Positions 50,871 to 59,280 are shown, counted from the stretch's first letter. The stretch is 64,000 nt of DNA from JAVDCA01 sp035293985 (GCA_035293985.1 DATGLS010000048.1:248001-312000), one strand, 5' to 3'. Program-made: numbers and translations. The notes: a model not told the origin generated them from the letters alone.

Positions 50871-51956
50871 TCAATCGGATTGTGATCCCTTCGCCGGCTT
50901 CTTCCAGATGCCGCGCTTCTGCATCAAGGCCACTTGTTTGTCGATGACCTCGCGTTTGTAGTCGGCGTGCTTGCCCGGGACCTTCTTGAGATAGCGGTTC
51001 TTCGGGTAAATCGGTTTCTCGTAGATGATCTGCGCCAATTCGGCGCGGATGTCCTTCATCCAGTTGGTCACCTGGGCGGACTCGCGGTGGTGGCGCAGCG
51101 CCTCGATGTTGATCACGCCCGACACGAAGGTCGAGCCGTTGGTGTCGCGCTGCTTGCCGACCAGCGCCCCCTTGTAGTCGACGATCATCGACTGGCCGCC
51201 GCCGGCGTCGATGCCGAAGTGATGGCCTTCCGGATAGAGGTGGTAGCTGCCGATGTTGGGCGCGACGATATACATGTTGTTCTCGAGCGCGCGGGCGCGG
51301 TTGGAGATCTCGAACACGTCGTTCTCGGTGAACGGGCATGGCATGGATGCGCGGTAGACCACCTCGGCACCGTTCATCGCGAGGCCGCGGCCATTCTCCG
51401 GATAGTTGCCCTCCATCGCCATCATGATGCCGAGACGGCCGATCTTGGTGTCGGCGACCGGCCAGAAAGCATCGAGCGTGCGCCCGTATTTCTCGATCCA
51501 CCAGTCGTAGACGTCGTGCGGCGAGACCGAGCGCTCGACCGGCAGCAGCGCCGAGACCTTGTAGTGCTTGAGCACGATGTTGCCGTCGGGGTCGACGACG
51601 AGGCCCATGTTGAAGAAGCGATCCTTCCAGTCGGGATGGCGCGCCTTCGCCTGCGCCATGATGTAGACGCCCCACTCGCGCGCGAGCTTGCCGATCTCGT
51701 CGGTCTCCGGGCCCGGGACGTCGATGCAGCAGGTGTTGGCGTAATCGGCGTGGTCGACGTCGAGCACCTCGTCGTTGAAGCCCATCAGGGCGCCCTCCGG
51801 GATCGCGAGCAGCCGCACCGGGATGTCGAGGTTGGAGAGCCAGAACGCCGCCTTGGTGAGGCTCTTCAAGTGCTCGATGTTGTGCTTGATGTCCTCGCGC
51901 CGGCGGATGCCATAGAAGGTCGGGATCAGGCCGACCGCGTTGTACGGTTCAATCAT
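50871..51956 (-). CDS. Aliphatic amidase/nitrilase homologue lacking the catalytic cysteine
   Basis: A 361-residue carbon-nitrogen hydrolase-fold protein close to aliphatic amidases (AmiE). The catalytic Glu is present (AIPEGALMG, Glu54) and so is the Lys (HYKVSAL, Lys133). But the nucleophile motif, IICDDGNYPE in AmiE, here reads IMMAMEGNYPEN, so the Cys position is Ala180 (codon GCG at 51417-51419). Flanking text still aligns (LAMNGAEVVYR; ISNRARALENNMYIVAPNIG), so this is a true substitution and not misalignment. The enzyme is therefore probably inactive as an amidase, or uses another chemistry or a binding role. It lies downstream of trpB2 on the same strand, separated by a palindromic repeat. 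Confidence 0.88.
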   Translation of the reverse strand: MIEPYNAVGLIPTFYGIRRREDIKHNIEHLKSLTKAAFWLSNLDIPVRLLAIPEGALMGFNDEVLDVDHADYANTCCIDVPGPETDEIGKLAREWGVYIMAQAKARHPDWKDRFFNMGLVVDPDGNIVLKHYKVSALLPVERSVSPHDVYDWWIEKYGRTLDAFWPVADTKIGRLGIMMAMEGNYPENGRGLAMNGAEVVYRASMPCPFTENDVFEISNRARALENNMYIVAPNIGSYHLYPEGHHFGIDAGGGQSMIVDYKGALVGKQRDTNGSTFVSGVINIEALRHHRESAQVTNWMKDIRAELAQIIYEKPIYPKNRYLKKVPGKHADYKREVIDKQVALMQKRGIWKKPAKGSQSD

Positions 51957-51983
51957 GTGAAGAGTTGTCTCCGGTCGTTGTCG

Positions 51984-52058
51984 CGAATGGCGAGCAGCGA
52001 ATAGCGAATAGATCGACTGACGCCCTTCCCTATTCGCTACTCGCCATCCGCTATTCGC
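51984..52058. repeat. GAATAGCGAATAG inverted repeat between trpB2 and the amidase homologue
   Basis: Arms 51984-52011 and 52030-52058 are built from the words CGAATAG, GCGAG and GAATGGCG and their reverse complements in shuffled order, forming a hairpin-prone unit. It fills the gap between trpB2 and the amidase homologue in the presumed transcript and could attenuate the latter. Confidence 0.75.
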
Positions 52059-52069
52059 GTGGCCCCGAC

Positions 52070-53434
52070 TTACGCAGCAACGCTCGGCAGCCCGGCCAGC
52101 GCCATCGCGAGCTCGCCCTCGTCGTAATCCTGGTCGACCAGCTTGCCGTCGAAATAGTTGATGTAGGCGGCCATGTCGAAATGGCCGTGGCCCGACAGGT
52201 TGAACAGGATGGTCTCGGCCCTGCCTTCCTGCTTGCAGCGCAGCGCCTCGTCGATGGCGCAGCGCACCGCGTGCGTCGCCTCGGGGGCCGGGACGATGCC
52301 TTCGCAGCGGGCGAACTGCACGCCGGCGTCGAAGCAGGGCTTCTGGTGATAGGCCTTGGCTTCGATCAGGCCGAGGTCATAGATGTGCGAGATCATCGGC
52401 GCCATGCCGTGGTAGCGCAGGCCGCCGGCATGGAAGCCGGGCGGGATGAAGGTCGAGCCGAGGGTGTGCATCTTCACGAGCGGCGTGAGATGCGCGGTGT
52501 CGCCGAAGTCATACGCATATTTGCCGCGCGTGAGCGACGGGCACGCGGACGGCTCGACCGCGACGATGCGGCGCTTCTTGCCGCCGCGCAGTTGCTGGCC
52601 GAGGAATGGAAAGGCAAGCCCGGCGAAATTCGAGCCGCCGCCCGTGCAGGCGATGATCACGTCGGGATCGTCGCCCGCCATCTCGAACTGCTTGATCGCC
52701 TCCTGGCCGTTGACGGTCTGGTGCAGCAGCACGTGGTTGAGCACGGAGCCGAGCGAGTATTTCACCGCCTGGTCCTTGGCCGCGACCTCGACGGCCTCGG
52801 AGATCGCGATGCCGAGCGAGCCCGGGCTCTTCGGATCCTTGGCGAGGATGGCGCGGCCGGAGTCGGTCTCGTTCGACGGCGACGCGATGCAGCGCGCGCC
52901 ATAGGTCTCCATCAGGGCGCGGCGATAGGGCTTCTGGTCGAAGGACACGCGGACCTGGAAGACCGTCACCTCCATGCCGAACAGCGCGCCCGCAAAGGCG
53001 AGCGACGAGCCCCACTGCCCGGCCCCGGTCTCGGTCGAGAGGCGTTTGACGCCCTGCTCCTTGTTGTACCAGGCCTGCGGCACCGCGGTGTTCGGCTTGT
53101 GCGAGCCCGCCGGCGAGACGCCTTCGTTCTTGTAATAGATCTTCGCCGGCGTCCCGAGCGCCTGCTCGAGGCGCCGCGCGCGCATCAGCGGCGAGGGCCG
53201 CCACATCCGGTAGACGTCGCGGATCGGCTCCGGAATGTCGATATAGCGCTCGGTCGATACCTCCTGCAGGATCAGCGCCATCGGAAACAGCGGCTCGAGA
53301 TCGGCCGGCCCGACCGGCTGCTTGGTCCCGGGATGCAGCACCGGCGGCAGGGGTTTGGGCAGGTCGGCCGCCAGATTGTACCAAGCCTTCGGAATCTCCT
53401 GCTCGTCGAGCACGAACTTGATTTGATCACCCAC
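52070..53434 (-). CDS. TrpB2-type tryptophan synthase beta-like PLP enzyme
   Basis: A 454-residue fold-type II PLP enzyme of the TrpB2 group. It starts QIKFVLDEQEIPKAWYNLAADLP and has RPSPLMRARRLEQAL, the PLP lysine in AGSHKPNTAVPQAWYN (Lys113), STETGAGQWGSSLAFAGALFG, the phosphate loop CTGGGSNFAGLAFP and the C-terminal CEGIVPAPEATHAV. Unlike TrpB1 it has the extra N-terminal segment and does not need TrpA next door; none is present. TrpB2 enzymes make tryptophan from free indole and serine or salvage indole-like compounds. A GTG start at 53434 has GGGAGG 5 bases upstream and fits the family N-terminus exactly. It is divergent from livK. Confidence 0.93.
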   Translation of the reverse strand: MGDQIKFVLDEQEIPKAWYNLAADLPKPLPPVLHPGTKQPVGPADLEPLFPMALILQEVSTERYIDIPEPIRDVYRMWRPSPLMRARRLEQALGTPAKIYYKNEGVSPAGSHKPNTAVPQAWYNKEQGVKRLSTETGAGQWGSSLAFAGALFGMEVTVFQVRVSFDQKPYRRALMETYGARCIASPSNETDSGRAILAKDPKSPGSLGIAISEAVEVAAKDQAVKYSLGSVLNHVLLHQTVNGQEAIKQFEMAGDDPDVIIACTGGGSNFAGLAFPFLGQQLRGGKKRRIVAVEPSACPSLTRGKYAYDFGDTAHLTPLVKMHTLGSTFIPPGFHAGGLRYHGMAPMISHIYDLGLIEAKAYHQKPCFDAGVQFARCEGIVPAPEATHAVRCAIDEALRCKQEGRAETILFNLSGHGHFDMAAYINYFDGKLVDQDYDEGELAMALAGLPSVAA

Positions 53435-53483
53435 GCCAACCTCCCCGGGGAAACACGCGACTGCCGCCACCATACACAAAGCC

Positions 53484-53590
53484 CGAAGGGTGGGCAAAAT
53501 CGAGCGCGCCGATGCCCCCGTGGCCAAAGGCGTTTCGGAGATCTTGCCCACGCGGAGAGGCAGGCGATGCGCCTTTGCCCACCCTCCGGA
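53484..53590. repeat. GTGGGCAAAATCG-type repeat cluster (copy 3)
   Basis: Contains GGGTGGGCAAAATCGAG, then GATCTTGCCCACG in inverted orientation, then GCCTTTGCCCACCCTCCGG. It is the same family as copies at 28549 and 30794, here with three units, in the trpB2-livK divergent gap. Confidence 0.75.
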
Positions 53591-53746
53591 TGCATCCGCG
53601 ACAAAGCGCCTATTGTCCCCCTCGGCCTTCGCTTGCGCCTTTTCGACCTTTCGCCATAGAATTTGAAAGGAAGAAACGGACATGGCGGTCAACGCCCAAG
53701 AACGACCTCGCCGAATGGGCGAATTCTGCTTGTGGGAGGGTTTTCA

Positions 53747-54958
53747 ATGTCCAAACGAATGATCGCGGCATTCGCCGCGCTTGCAACGGTTGCGGGCTCG
53801 GCCGGCGCCGCGCCCGCGCAGGAAGTCAAGGTCGGCATCGTGCTGCCCTATACGGGCATCGGCGCCCAGTTCGGCCAGCAGATGGATCGCGGCATGGAGA
53901 TGTATCTCAAGCTCCATGCCGACGACGTGAAGCCCTACACGATCAAGCTGATCAAGCGCGACGACAAAAACCCGAGCGGCGCCGACAGCAAGGTCGCGGT
54001 GCAGGAGCTGTTCACGCAGGACAAGGTCTCGGCCGTCGCGGGCTGGGTCTACTCGCCGAACGCGATCGCCTCGGCCCCGGTGATCAACGCGGCGCACAAG
54101 CTCGCCGTGATCATGAATGCCGGCACCGGCTTCATCACCAACCTCGCGCCCACCTTCGTGCGCACCTCGTTCAGCATGTGGCACTCGGGCTATTCGCTCG
54201 GCACCGCGGCGGCGCAGCAGCTGCACGCCAAGACCGCGGTCGTGGTCTATTCCGACTTCCCGCCCGGCAAGGACAGCCTGGAGGCGTTCAAGATGGCCTT
54301 CGAGGCGGCGGGCGGCAAGGTGATCGACGCCATCCCGGCGGGCGGTGCCGCGACGGTGCCCGACTTCACGCCGTTCTTCCAACGCGCCAAGAACGAGAAG
54401 CCGGACGTGATGTTCGTGTTCGTGCCGTCCGGCGATCACGCGGTCGCGGTCGCGAAGACCTATGCGGCGCTCGGCATGAAGGAAGCGGGCATCAAGCTGA
54501 TCGGCCCGGGCGACATCAGCGAGGACGACCGGCTGCAGGCGATGGGCGATGCGGCCATCGGCATCATCACGATGCACCACTACAATGCCGACCTCGACAA
54601 TGCCGAGAACAAGCGCTTCGTGGCGGCGTGGAAGGCGGCCTATGGCCCCGACTCGAGCCCAGACTTCACGGCGGTCGGCGCCTATGACGGCATGGCCGCG
54701 ATCGTGCACGCCGTGCAGGCGACCAAGGGCCAGATGGACGGCGACGCGGCGGTGAAATCCCTGCTCGGTTGGAAGTTCAACAGCCCGCAGGGCGAGATCA
54801 TGATCGATCCCGACACCCGCGACATCATCATGAACGAGTACCTCGCCGAGGTCGTCAAGGGCTCGGACGGCAAGCTGCACATGAAGAAGATCGGCGAGAT
54901 CGACCATGTGAAGGACAAGTGCAAGGAGCTGGGCATCGGCCCGTGCAAGAAGAAGTGA
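53747..54958 (+). CDS. Branched-chain amino acid-type ABC transporter substrate-binding protein
   Basis: A 403-residue periplasmic binding protein of the LivK/amide-urea type. A signal peptide (AAFAALATVAGSAGAAPAQ) precedes EVKVGIVLPYTGIGAQFGQQMDRGMEMYLK, the family opening. SAVAGWVYSPNAIASAPVINAAHKLAVIMNAGT is the first ligand loop, and DVMFVFVPSGDHAVAVAKTYAALGM and PDFTAVGAYDGMAAIVHAVQ follow. The start at 53747 has GGAGGG 7 bases upstream. It is followed by livH- and livM-like genes, and divergent from trpB2, so the ligand may be an amide, aromatic or amino acid related to the TrpB2 and amidase homologue; that link is inference. Confidence 0.9.
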   Translation: MSKRMIAAFAALATVAGSAGAAPAQEVKVGIVLPYTGIGAQFGQQMDRGMEMYLKLHADDVKPYTIKLIKRDDKNPSGADSKVAVQELFTQDKVSAVAGWVYSPNAIASAPVINAAHKLAVIMNAGTGFITNLAPTFVRTSFSMWHSGYSLGTAAAQQLHAKTAVVVYSDFPPGKDSLEAFKMAFEAAGGKVIDAIPAGGAATVPDFTPFFQRAKNEKPDVMFVFVPSGDHAVAVAKTYAALGMKEAGIKLIGPGDISEDDRLQAMGDAAIGIITMHHYNADLDNAENKRFVAAWKAAYGPDSSPDFTAVGAYDGMAAIVHAVQATKGQMDGDAAVKSLLGWKFNSPQGEIMIDPDTRDIIMNEYLAEVVKGSDGKLHMKKIGEIDHVKDKCKELGIGPCKKK

Positions 54959-54970
54959 CCGGCTACGCCG

Positions 54971-55069
54971 GTCATTGCGAGGCGCGCCAAGCGCGCCGAG
55001 GCGATCTCGTGCCGCGGCGCATGCTTTCGCGGGTCGAGATTTCTTCGTCGGTTCGCTCCTCGCAATGAC
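54971..55069. repeat. GTCATTGCGAGG inverted repeat between livK and livH
   Basis: Perfect 12-base arms GTCATTGCGAGG (54971-54982) and CCTCGCAATGAC (55058-55069), with GCGCGCC/GGCGCGC-like inner pairing. CGTCATTGCGAGGAGC-type elements are frequent in Bradyrhizobium relatives. It occupies almost the entire livK-livH gap. Confidence 0.85.
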
Positions 55070-55089
55070 GCTCTAAAGCGAAACAACGC

Positions 55090-55965
55090 GTGATCGACGG
55101 CATCGACGTCGCAAGCATCGTCCTCGGCGGGCTCTCCGCCGGGTCGGTGCTGTTCATCATCTCGGTCGGCCTCTCCGTCACCATGGGGCTGATGGGTTTC
55201 GTCAACCTCGCGCACGGCGCCTTCGCGATGGTCGGCGGCTACGTCATCGTGGCGGCGATGAACCGCGCGCATCTCGGCTTCGCGACCGGGCTCGCGATCG
55301 GCTTCGTTGTGACGGCGGCGTTGAGCCTCGCGATCGAGCGCCTCCTCTATCGCCGGCTCTATCGCGCCGGCGAGCTCGACCAGGTGCTGTTCACCATCGG
55401 GCTGATCTTCATCTTCATCGCCGGCATCACGCTCGCGGCCGGCCCGGATACCCAGACGCTGCAGCTGCCCGCGGCGCTCGGAGGCCAGCTCGACCTCGGC
55501 TTCGTCAAATATCGCACCTACAGCGTCTTCCTCATCGCGGCCGGCGCGTTGATCGTGTCCGGCCTATGGCTCGTATTCGAGCGCACGCGCCTCGGCGCGC
55601 AGATCCGCGCGACCGTGGACAACCGTCGCATGGCCGAGTCGCTCGGCATCAATGTCGATCTCCTCTTTGCCGTCACGTTCGCGTTCGGCAGCGGCATGGC
55701 GGCGCTCGGCGGCGGGCTCGGCGCCGAGTTTCTCGGCCTCGATCCGCAATACGCGCTCAAATACCTGGTCTATTTCCTGATCGCCGTATCGGTCGGCGGC
55801 CTCGGCAGCGTCACGGGCGTCTACTACGCTTCTCTGCTGATCGGCATTCTCGATTTCGTGCTCAAGCTCTATTTGCCGAAGGGCGGCACGATGTTCATCT
55901 ACATCCTCACCATCCTGCTGCTGCTGTGGCGGCCGCAGGGGCTGTTCGGGCGGCGCGACGCATGA
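55090..55965 (+). CDS. Branched-chain amino acid-type ABC transporter permease (LivH-like)
   Basis: A 291-residue inner-membrane permease with about eight hydrophobic segments. It opens IVLGGLSAGSVLFIISVGLSVTMGLMGFVNLAHGAFAMVGGYV, the LivH signature, and has GAQIRATVDNRRMAESLGINVDLLFAVTFAFGSGMAALGGGLGAEF near residues 170-215, containing the EAA-like loop that contacts the ATPase. The C-terminus ends LLLWRPQGLFGRRDA. A GTG start is used; no strong ribosome site is visible, and the gene follows a repeat element, so its expression relative to livK may be reduced. The stop overlaps livM (ATGA). Confidence 0.92.
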   Translation: MIDGIDVASIVLGGLSAGSVLFIISVGLSVTMGLMGFVNLAHGAFAMVGGYVIVAAMNRAHLGFATGLAIGFVVTAALSLAIERLLYRRLYRAGELDQVLFTIGLIFIFIAGITLAAGPDTQTLQLPAALGGQLDLGFVKYRTYSVFLIAAGALIVSGLWLVFERTRLGAQIRATVDNRRMAESLGINVDLLFAVTFAFGSGMAALGGGLGAEFLGLDPQYALKYLVYFLIAVSVGGLGSVTGVYYASLLIGILDFVLKLYLPKGGTMFIYILTILLLLWRPQGLFGRRDA

Positions 55966-57038
55966 CCGAGGTCATCACCCGGGTGGCCGGCACGATCGCG
56001 CCTCCCCGCGCCCATCCGGCCGCCGGCGCGCTCGCGCGCCGCCACCACTGGCACTGGTGGGAGGCGCTGCCGTGGATCGCGGCGCTCTCCTTCTACTTCG
56101 CGTTTCCCGACTATCTCGGCTTCGGCGCCGAGCTCCTGATCGCGATCCTGTTCGCGCTCTCGCTCGATCTCGCGCTCGGCTATGCGGGCATCATCACGCT
56201 CGGCCATGCGGCGTTCTTCGGCACCGGCGCCTACACGGTCGGCCTGCTCGCCTTCTACGGCATCTGGACCGAGCCGATCAGCTCGCTCGTGATCGCGGCG
56301 CTCGCGGCCGCCGTCGTCGGCCTCGCGTCCGGGCTCGTGCTCCTGCGCACCCGCGGCCTCACGCTGCTGATGCTGACGCTCTGCACCATGGCGCTGCTGC
56401 AAGAGGCCGCCAACATGGCGCACGACGTGACCGGCGGCTTCGACGGCCTGCCGAGCCTGCCCATCGCGCCGGTGTTCGGCCGCTTCGATTTCAATCCGCT
56501 CTATGCCGACACGCAGTATCTCTTCAGCCTCGGCGTGCTCGCGGTCTGCTTCGTCATCGTGCGCATGCTGGTGTACTCGCCGTTCGGCCAGAGCCTCACC
56601 GGCATCCGCGAGAACGTGCTGCGCATGCACGCGGTCGGCTCACCGGTGCAGCGCCGCCTGCTCGCCTGCTACACCATCTCGGCCGCGATCGCCGGCATCG
56701 CCGGGGGCTTATGGGCGCAGACGAACGCCTACGTGAACCTCAGCGCGTTCGACCTCGACCGCGCCGCGACCGTGCTGATCATCCTCATCCTCGGCGGTTA
56801 CGGCCGGCTCTACGGCGCCTTCGTCGGAGCGATCGCCTACATGCTGCTCTCGCATTTTCTGGCGCAACTCTATCCCACCGCATGGCAGCTCGGCCTCGGC
56901 GTCCTGCTGGTCGCGATCGCGCTGTTCGCCCGCAATGGCATCCTCGGCATCGGCGACGCAGTTTCGCGGCGCTGGCGCGGCGCGCGAGATCAGATGCCGC
57001 CGTCGCCGGGAAAGAAGCAGGTCGCCTGGCCGGAATAG
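55962..57038 (+). CDS. Branched-chain amino acid-type ABC transporter permease (LivM-like)
   Basis: A 358-residue permease. After a His/Trp-rich cytoplasmic lead (ARRHHWHWWEALPW), the membrane part has ELLIAILFALSLDLALGYAGIITLGHAAFFGTGAYTVGLL, the LivM signature, and GQSLTGIRENVLRMHAVGSPVQRRLLACYTISAAIAGIAGGLWAQ with the ATPase-contact loop. It overlaps livH by 4 bases. No LivG or LivF ATPase follows; the next gene is on the opposite strand and overlaps the livM 3' end by 49 bases. The transporter must borrow ATPases encoded elsewhere or be incomplete. Confidence 0.92.
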   Translation: MTEVITRVAGTIAPPRAHPAAGALARRHHWHWWEALPWIAALSFYFAFPDYLGFGAELLIAILFALSLDLALGYAGIITLGHAAFFGTGAYTVGLLAFYGIWTEPISSLVIAALAAAVVGLASGLVLLRTRGLTLLMLTLCTMALLQEAANMAHDVTGGFDGLPSLPIAPVFGRFDFNPLYADTQYLFSLGVLAVCFVIVRMLVYSPFGQSLTGIRENVLRMHAVGSPVQRRLLACYTISAAIAGIAGGLWAQTNAYVNLSAFDLDRAATVLIILILGGYGRLYGAFVGAIAYMLLSHFLAQLYPTAWQLGLGVLLVAIALFARNGILGIGDAVSRRWRGARDQMPPSPGKKQVAWPE

Positions 57039-57424
57039 ACGAACAGCGTCGGCTGCCCGCCCGGCGCGTGCTCGTTCCAATGAATGATGTCGTCGGGAAT
57101 GCGCCGCCACGTATCGCCGTCGAGCCAATACCATTCGTCGCCGGCGGTCGTGCGGTTGACGTTGAACTTCGTCTTCACGACGTCGGCATTGTCGCAGCAC
57201 TTCTTGAACGGAAAGCGCGTCCGGGCCGCCGGCGTGAGCTCGGCGTTGCGGTACCATTGCTGCACCTCGGGCGGCTGACTCGCATATTCGGCTTTCCAGC
57301 GCGCCTGCACCTGCGCCGCAGCCACGAGCGCGAAGGCCGCGATGACACCGGTCGCGGCGGCGACCCGGACCGTCCGCTTGAGCAACGCACTGTGTCGAAA
57401 ATCAAACACGCTATCCGCCGACAT
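56990..57424 (-). CDS. Hypothetical membrane-anchored/exported protein
   Basis: A 144-residue protein. A short basic N-terminus (FDFRHSALLKRTVRVAA) and a hydrophobic segment (ATGVIAAFALVAAAQ) act as a signal or anchor. The exported core has WYRNAELTPAARTRFPFKKCCDNADVVKTKFNVN, GDEWYWLDGDTWRRIPDDIIHWNEHAPGGQPTLFVYSGQATCFFPGDGGI; the C-terminal 100 residues are dense in aromatic and Cys residues (CC plus one more Cys). I recall this type as a conserved rhizobial hypothetical. ATG 57424 is chosen as the nearest start giving a normal signal; the frame continues upstream. Its 3' end overlaps livM. Confidence 0.72.
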   Translation of the reverse strand: MSADSVFDFRHSALLKRTVRVAAATGVIAAFALVAAAQVQARWKAEYASQPPEVQQWYRNAELTPAARTRFPFKKCCDNADVVKTKFNVNRTTAGDEWYWLDGDTWRRIPDDIIHWNEHAPGGQPTLFVYSGQATCFFPGDGGI

Positions 57425-57507
57425 AAGCCCAACAGCCGCAAGGAAAATACTGGCAACGCACGTTTGTTCCGCACCTTCAGGCGCGAGCTGCGTGCATCGG
57501 TCGATGC

Positions 57508-57532
57508 GGAACATCCGCGATCACCGGGCGTT
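57508..57532 (+). promoter_or_regulatory. EcfG-type promoter for the hypothetical gene at 57571
   Basis: GGAAC, 16 bases, CGTT, exact EcfG match, ending 38 bases before the ATG at 57571. Confidence 0.7.
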
Positions 57533-57570
57533 AGGCGCAGGAAATCAATTCGAGTAATTCAGAGACAGCC

Positions 57571-57918
57571 ATGAGCCACGTCGCGCGCAAGCTCACCCAG
57601 CTTCCCCTGCTCAGCCAGAACGGGCGCTGGCTCATGCGCTTTCGTGGCAAACGTGCCGAGTTCGTCGATCGGCGCACGGCGCTGCGCGCCGCGATCCTCG
57701 AGGCCTTCGAGAACAGCCGCAACGGCACGCCGACCCAGGTGGTATGCGTCGAGGAGGATCTCTCGATCGAGATCGCCTGGACCTACGGTGTCGATCCCGA
57801 TCCGCCCGCCGCGCCCTTGGAGAAGTCGGCCTCGTCCGAACGCCGACCGCTCGCGGCCACGCCGCGCACCACACATCGCGCGGCCAGGCTGGCGCGGCGC
57901 ATTGCGCCATCGCCATGA
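57571..57918 (+). CDS. Hypothetical basic protein
   Basis: A 115-residue soluble protein. The first ~75 residues are well-formed (SHVARKLTQLPLLSQNGRW, EFVDRRTALRAAILEAFENSRNG, QVVCVEEDLSIEIAW), suggesting a small alpha/beta domain, and the last ~40 are Arg/Ala/Pro-rich and probably unfolded. The segment GTPTQVVCVEEDLSIEIAW resembles DUF2188-like strands, but I cannot assign it. GAGA lies before the ATG, and an exact EcfG promoter is upstream, so it is probably a stress-response gene. Confidence 0.65.
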   Translation: MSHVARKLTQLPLLSQNGRWLMRFRGKRAEFVDRRTALRAAILEAFENSRNGTPTQVVCVEEDLSIEIAWTYGVDPDPPAAPLEKSASSERRPLAATPRTTHRAARLARRIAPSP

Positions 57919-58110
57919 TTCGATGATGAGCCCCCGGCGAGTCGCAGGGTCGCGACCTGAACCGCGACGGCGAGCCATTTAGCCCCTTCATCGGCTGAAA
58001 TTTCGCACAACCTGATTGCACGGCCTGCTGCGCCGCATCATCATGTCCGCAAGCGGGGCGCCGGCGCCGGCCATGAGGTCGCACGCCTGCATGCCAGACG
58101 GGAGGGCACC

Positions 58111-58545
58111 ATGTCGGATTTCATCGCCTTGATCGGCCGCATCTGCTTGTCGGCCGTTTTCATCGCCTACGGCCTACCCAAGTTCACCAACCTGTCCCAG
58201 GTCCTCGACAATGCCGGGACCAAGCGGTTCATGGATCTAGTCGCCTCCGGGGGCCCGGCGCCGACGTGGTTTGCGTATTTCATTGCGGCGGTCGAGTTTT
58301 TCGGCGGGATCGCGCTCCTCCTCGGAATCAAGGCGCGCTGGATCGCCGGGGCGTTCGTCGTCTACGTCGCCATCATCACGTATTTCGCCCATCCGTTCTG
58401 GCTCGTTGATGCGGCCACCTACGGCATCCAGAAAGCGAATTTCTACAAGAACCTCGGAATTATCGGGGGCCTGCTGATGCTCTCCCTTTACGGCGCCGGC
58501 GCCATCTCGTTCGACGGACGCCCGGCGGCGTCGAAAGTGGAATGA
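58111..58545 (+). CDS. DoxX family membrane protein
   Basis: A 144-residue four-helix inner-membrane protein. FIALIGRICLSAVFIAYGLPKFTNL is the DoxX opening; AYFIAAVEFFGGIALLLGIKARWIAGAFVVYVAIITYFAHPFW is its conserved middle, and FYKNLGIIGGLLMLSLYGAGAISFD its end. DoxX proteins are thought to work with oxidative-stress or quinone/thiosulfate chemistry, but activity varies. GGGAGG lies just upstream of the ATG. It is flanked by small unrelated genes on the same strand. Confidence 0.93.
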   Translation: MSDFIALIGRICLSAVFIAYGLPKFTNLSQVLDNAGTKRFMDLVASGGPAPTWFAYFIAAVEFFGGIALLLGIKARWIAGAFVVYVAIITYFAHPFWLVDAATYGIQKANFYKNLGIIGGLLMLSLYGAGAISFDGRPAASKVE

Positions 58546-58786
58546 TCGCGCAGCGCGCGTGATGGCGTCGTACAACGCCACCTGAAGGATCGCGTAAGCG
58601 ATGCGGTGATTTCGCGGCGCCGCGTGACGGCCATCACACAAACGACGATTGCGCCCGTGGCGCGCGGGTTTTGCCCGGCGGATGGGCGATTCTAAACACT
58701 ACGTTCAACGGCGGTTCACCCGGCCGATCCGAAGATCGCGTGCATCGGCGACTAGAGCGCCGTCACGTGATCCGGAGGAGAAAGCC

Positions 58787-59134
58787 ATGCTGACCACCAC
58801 CGTGACATCGAAGTCCACTTTCCTCGCCCTCGGCCTGCTTGCGCTCGCCGTGCTCGGCGGCACCGGCAACGCGTCGGCCTGGACCTGGGACCAGCGCCAT
58901 CCGCGCCGCGCCGAGGTCAATGACCGCCTCGCGGCCCAGAGCTTCCGCATCAATCGCGAGCTGCGCGAAGGCGAGATCAGTTACCGCCAGGCCCGCGCGC
59001 TGCATGCCGAGGACAACGCGATCCGGCAGCAGGAGCGCGCCATGGCCTTTGCGCGCGGCGGCTCGATCTCGCGCGGCGAGCAGCGGCTGCTCAACCACGA
59101 GGAGAACTTCGTCAGCCACCAGATCCGCGACTGA
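58787..59134 (+). CDS. Secreted helical hypothetical protein
   Basis: A 115-residue exported protein. The signal peptide (STFLALGLLALAVLGGTGNASA) is followed by WTWDQRHPRRAEVNDRLAAQSFRINRELREGEISYRQARALHAEDNAIRQQERAMA and a basic tail, a charged helical domain. The RHPRR.EVN.R...INRE.REGEIS..QA..LH.ED pattern is recurrent in rhizobial genomes, to my memory, without a function. GGAGGAG lies 7 bases before the ATG. Confidence 0.78.
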   Translation: MLTTTVTSKSTFLALGLLALAVLGGTGNASAWTWDQRHPRRAEVNDRLAAQSFRINRELREGEISYRQARALHAEDNAIRQQERAMAFARGGSISRGEQRLLNHEENFVSHQIRD

Positions 59135-59210
59135 CGCGCCCTTTCCCTCTCCCCAAGGCCCCCAACGGGCAGAGGGTGGCTCGCCCCCCGAGCCGGGTGA
59201 GGGGTGCTCG

Positions 59211-59248
59211 GGCTTCGATTGAAGGAGTTCAGCGTCTCAATCGAAGCC
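59211..59248. terminator. 12-base inverted repeat between convergent genes
   Basis: Perfect arms GGCTTCGATTGA (59211-59222) and TCAATCGAAGCC (59237-59248) with a 14-base loop. It lies between the stops of the secreted protein gene and aroA. There is no T-run, so a two-way hairpin block is likely but not a classical intrinsic terminator. Confidence 0.55.
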
Positions 59249-59280
59249 GTCAGAGCCCCCTCATGCCCGGGGCTGCGGCA

